From Bacillota bacterium (GTDB taxonomy: Bacteria > Bacillota > Sulfobacillia > Sulfobacillales > Sulfobacillaceae): a stretch of DNA of 64,000 nt. The notes beneath the pieces are model-generated. The model searched no databases. It was given only the letters and a program-made list of their open reading frames with translations, and was not told the DNA's origin. The stretch covers positions 62,001 through 126,000 of the forward strand of contig JAPNUR010000006.1 of the NCBI GenBank assembly GCA_026627385.1, written 5' to 3'. Shown in pieces: positions 61,718 to 64,000 of the stretch (positions within the stretch are counted from its first letter, which is position 1; the number at the start of each line of letters is the position of its first letter). A program made the position numbers and the translations under genes.

Positions 61718-62739
61718 TGGATACTCCCTCCCATGACGTCTTCTATGGTGGTAAGACTTTGGGTGAATAAAATGCTAGGTCTATGATAAAAAGTTTGTGA
61801 ATGTGATAACGAGGGCTTCTCGATGAATTGCCGTCAATTCACAGTGAAATGTATTAAATTCTAAGTCAGTCGCAAGGATTAATGGCGAAATGCGGATACA
61901 GCCTTCCAATGGAAGATTGTCAGGGATAAAATGTTTCTCGCTGAGATGGTAGGTCCTGGGATAGTGCTCCGGTATGGATGGTAATGCGGGCCTTGGGCCG
62001 GACAAACTTATTCTGATTTGGAAGGAGGTGTTTTGTGCGGGAAGCTATCCACCCAGCGGAGCGGGCATCTTTGCTGAACCTATTGACGTCTGGGACAAGT
62101 ACGCTTCTGACTTGTCTGACATCGGAGGCGTCATTTCATCAGGCAGCAGGAAAATTGGAGCCTTACGGGATTGCCGTCCCCGAATAATGGGGTGGCGGGT
62201 GCCGCGAGTGTTGTGGAGTTGACAGATGTCGAGAGCTGGGAATTCACCATAATCAGATGTCAATGGGTCCCCCAGAAGTACCCGCCGTACTTTACGGAGA
62301 GGTGTTCGGCGCGGGGGGCGGGCACGCCTTCGGGCCAGTTTACCCATGACGCGCATGCACGGGGGAGTATCTACTTCATTAGTTAATTGGTTAATCGTAG
62401 TTGCAAGCCGATGACGAAGCAACGAGGGCAGAACGCTGATGTAACAATAGCGATGTGGGCGCTAGTGGCATTGAATCAGCTGAAACCGTAGCAGTCAATG
62501 GTAATGTCTTTGCGGTTACGCGGGGTCGCTAGATGGTGTGTTGAGTCCGCCTCCTCGATTGGCTAACGATCAGATCAAGACGTCAGGCCGCCCTTCATTG
62601 TAGCTCCCGACATCTTCGTATCAAGGCCCGTCCGGTTATTATCGCTATCCAGGCACTAGCATCTATGCCGACGTTGGACGATTGGGTGGTTGCGACTCGC
62701 TGGCGCGTTGCGCATGAAAATGTATAGGCATTTAAAAAA
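61718..62739. other. About 1 kb with no recognisable gene
   Basis: Between malate synthase and the ABC transporter. Frames such as 62045-62422 (minus) and 61974-62222 (plus) are Arg/Pro-rich, overlap one another and have no SD. The nearest part is the promoter of malate synthase (minus strand). Confidence 0.4.
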
Positions 62740-62766
62740 CTCGGGGGGTTGTTGCACCCCGCCGAG
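62733..62766 (-). terminator. Terminator of the ABC permease operon
   Basis: CTCGGGGGGT (from 62740) pairs with ACCCCGCCGAG (to 62766) with one mismatch or bulge. On the minus strand it is followed by TTTTTTAAA, a good rho-independent terminator 18 nt past the permease stop. Confidence 0.85.
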
Positions 62767-62783
62767 CACGAAGAAACGTGAGA

Positions 62784-63671
62784 TCACTTCTCAGCACTAG
62801 AGACTACAATGCCTTGAATGAAGTATCGTTGGGCGAAGAAGAATATCAAAATGCATGGGATCAAGGCGAGTAACGCAACCGCCATCATGTAGTTCCACTG
62901 GCTGGAATACTGACCAACAAAATATTCTAGACCCACAGCAACGGTGTAATTTTGCATCTGATTGAGGTAAATGAGTGGGTTGAGAAAGTCATTCCATGTC
63001 GAGAGAAAAGTATAAATGCCTACCGTGATCATGGCCGGGAATGACTGGGGGATGAGAACCCGAAACAAAATTGTTAACGGGCCAGCTCCTTCTACCATTG
63101 CGGCTTCATCTAGCTCTCGCGGAATTGAGCCAAAAAATTGACGCATGAGAAAAATGTAGAATGCATTTCCAAAAATTCCCGGAACAATTAACGGCAGGAA
63201 GGTGTTGACCCATCCAAGTTTATCAAATTCGATAAATACCGGTATCAGGGTCACATAATAAGGAATCATTAATGTGGCTACCAATAGTAAAAAGAGAAAC
63301 CGCCGCCCTTTAAACTGAAAACGAGCAAATCCATAAGCCACGATGGTAGAAGAAGAGGTTTGGAAAATGACATTGGCAAACGTGACTATGGCCGAGTTTA
63401 AGAAGAAATGACCAAATGGCAAGGTCGTTAGTGCAGCTGGAAAGTTAGACCACTCAAAATGTGTGGGTAGCCACGATGCGGAATAGATTTCATAATTTGG
63501 CTTTAGTGCTTCAAGTACCATCCACACAAATGGTAATAAGGCGATAATGGCTCCGCCTATGAGAACGATATACAGAAGGGATCTGCCAAATAAGCGAGCC
63601 CACCACCATGGCTTAGTCATGGTGGAGGCCTTGCTGTGCAATGGTGTGTACGATTTTAACGATGCTGACAT
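62784..63671 (-). CDS. Carbohydrate ABC transporter permease (MalG type)
   Basis: A 295-residue, six-helix permease. The EAA loop is ELDEAAMVEGAGPLTILFRVLIPQS, the contact site for the ATPase, in the C-terminal half. The N-terminal helix and the TFLSTWNDFLNPLIYL stretch are typical of MalG/UgpE partners. The start ATG 63671 lies 5 nt past the stop of the upstream permease; ATG 63689 and 63618 are alternatives. The ATPase and binding-protein genes must lie beyond the window. The substrate is unknown, perhaps a sugar or glycerol phosphate. Confidence 0.9.
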   Translation of the reverse strand: MSASLKSYTPLHSKASTMTKPWWWARLFGRSLLYIVLIGGAIIALLPFVWMVLEALKPNYEIYSASWLPTHFEWSNFPAALTTLPFGHFFLNSAIVTFANVIFQTSSSTIVAYGFARFQFKGRRFLFLLLVATLMIPYYVTLIPVFIEFDKLGWVNTFLPLIVPGIFGNAFYIFLMRQFFGSIPRELDEAAMVEGAGPLTILFRVLIPQSFPAMITVGIYTFLSTWNDFLNPLIYLNQMQNYTVAVGLEYFVGQYSSQWNYMMAVALLALIPCILIFFFAQRYFIQGIVVSSAEK

Positions 63672-63676
63672 AATGT

Positions 63677-64000
63677 TTAACCCGCCCATAATGAAGTATC
63701 TTCGTAGTAGACCCAGAATCGGGCCGACCAAAAGAGCAAAACCGTGACGAGAAAAATCGCCAAAAATAGCGCCCATGCTAAAGCGGCTGCGTAGCCCATC
63801 TTAAAATATTCGAACGCGTTCTCGTACAGATAAAGCACGAAAAAATAACTTGAATAGCCCGGACCCCCTTGGGTTAGTACATATGCCTGCGTAAATACCT
63901 GGAAACTACCGATGATACCGTTCACCAACATAAAGAAAATGACGGGACTAATCATGGGGAACGTGATGGACATATGCTGTCGAACAATGCTAGCGCCGTC
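63677..64000 (-). CDS. Carbohydrate ABC transporter permease (MalF/UgpA type), 5' end cut by window
   Basis: The C-terminal 107 residues of a permease. Reading from the window edge, the frame gives DGASIVRQHMSITFPMISPV, the EAA loop end, then TQAYVLTQGGPGYSSYFFVL and a last helix. This is typical of MalF/UgpA-type partners. The N-terminal part lies past base 64000. The gene precedes the MalG-type permease by 5 nt. Confidence 0.88.
   Translation of the reverse strand, partial: DGASIVRQHMSITFPMISPVIFFMLVNGIIGSFQVFTQAYVLTQGGPGYSSYFFVLYLYENAFEYFKMGYAAALAWALFLAIFLVTVLLFWSARFWVYYEDTSLWAG

Noticed and set aside
1-64000. CRISPR arrays, insertion sequences or phage genes
   Set aside because: No regularly spaced repeats, transposase motifs or terminal inverted repeats were seen anywhere in the window.

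Overview
The window looks like chromosomal DNA of a spore-forming, aerobic Firmicute, most likely an acidophile of the Sulfobacillus type. This is an inference from gene content: a gerA-type germinant receptor operon, a CotF-like coat protein, two cytochrome bd operons, a b6-type split cytochrome b, a DUF981 membrane protein and strong AGGAGG-type Shine-Dalgarno (SD) sites. No 16S rRNA or other decisive marker is present.

Layout. 0.1-1.6 kb: a universal stress protein and a DUF981 membrane protein, divergent. 1.6-7.8 kb: an overlapping germination operon (gerAA, gerAC, gerAB, an FMN glutamate-synthase-like protein, a methyltransferase). 7.8-11.4 kb (minus): cytochrome bd operon 1 with a quinone-linked flavoprotein. 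11.5-14.7 kb (minus): a coat protein, a small membrane protein and a cytochrome b6-type operon that starts with a 30-residue membrane peptide. 15.0-20.7 kb: a membrane protein, a MenG-UspA fusion, a LonB-like protease and an acyl-CoA transferase. 20.8-30.2 kb (minus): a dihydrolipoamide-dehydrogenase-like protein, a radical SAM/SPASM protein, two stress proteins and an alcohol-to-acyl-CoA oxidation operon. 30.5-36.7 kb: cydDC divergent from cydAB operon 2. 37-38 kb: a compact HemY-like oxidase. 38-41 kb (minus): aldolase, dehydrogenase and an FGSW-repeat protein. 41.4-45.1 kb: a histidine kinase/response regulator pair, an R2-type diiron protein, a half-size UPF0016 transporter and tRNA-Arg(CCG).

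After the tRNA the DNA looks more AT-rich and accessory. 46.3-56.9 kb encodes an MFS transporter, a HyuA/HyuB pair that resembles acetone carboxylase, an XRE-cupin regulator, class II HMG-CoA reductase, an HMG-CoA-lyase-like protein and acetoacetyl-CoA synthetase. Isocitrate lyase and malate synthase follow on the other strand. Read together, these genes could funnel mevalonate and/or a ketone to acetoacetate, then acetyl-CoA, then the glyoxylate shunt. The right edge holds two sugar-type ABC permeases, one cut by the window.

Most interesting result. The two-component pair at 41.4-43.5 kb closely resembles mycobacterial DosS/DosR: the GAF residues that bind haem in DosS are conserved, as is most of the DosR recognition helix. 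Variants of a 14-bp dyad related to GGGCCATTTGGNCC lie upstream of the kinase itself, stress-protein genes, cydAB/cydDC, the cytochrome b operon and the diiron protein. This suggests a Dos-like oxygen/redox regulon in a Firmicute. Two genes (cydB copy 1 and the XRE-cupin regulator) appear to begin at non-standard codons, ACG and ATC.
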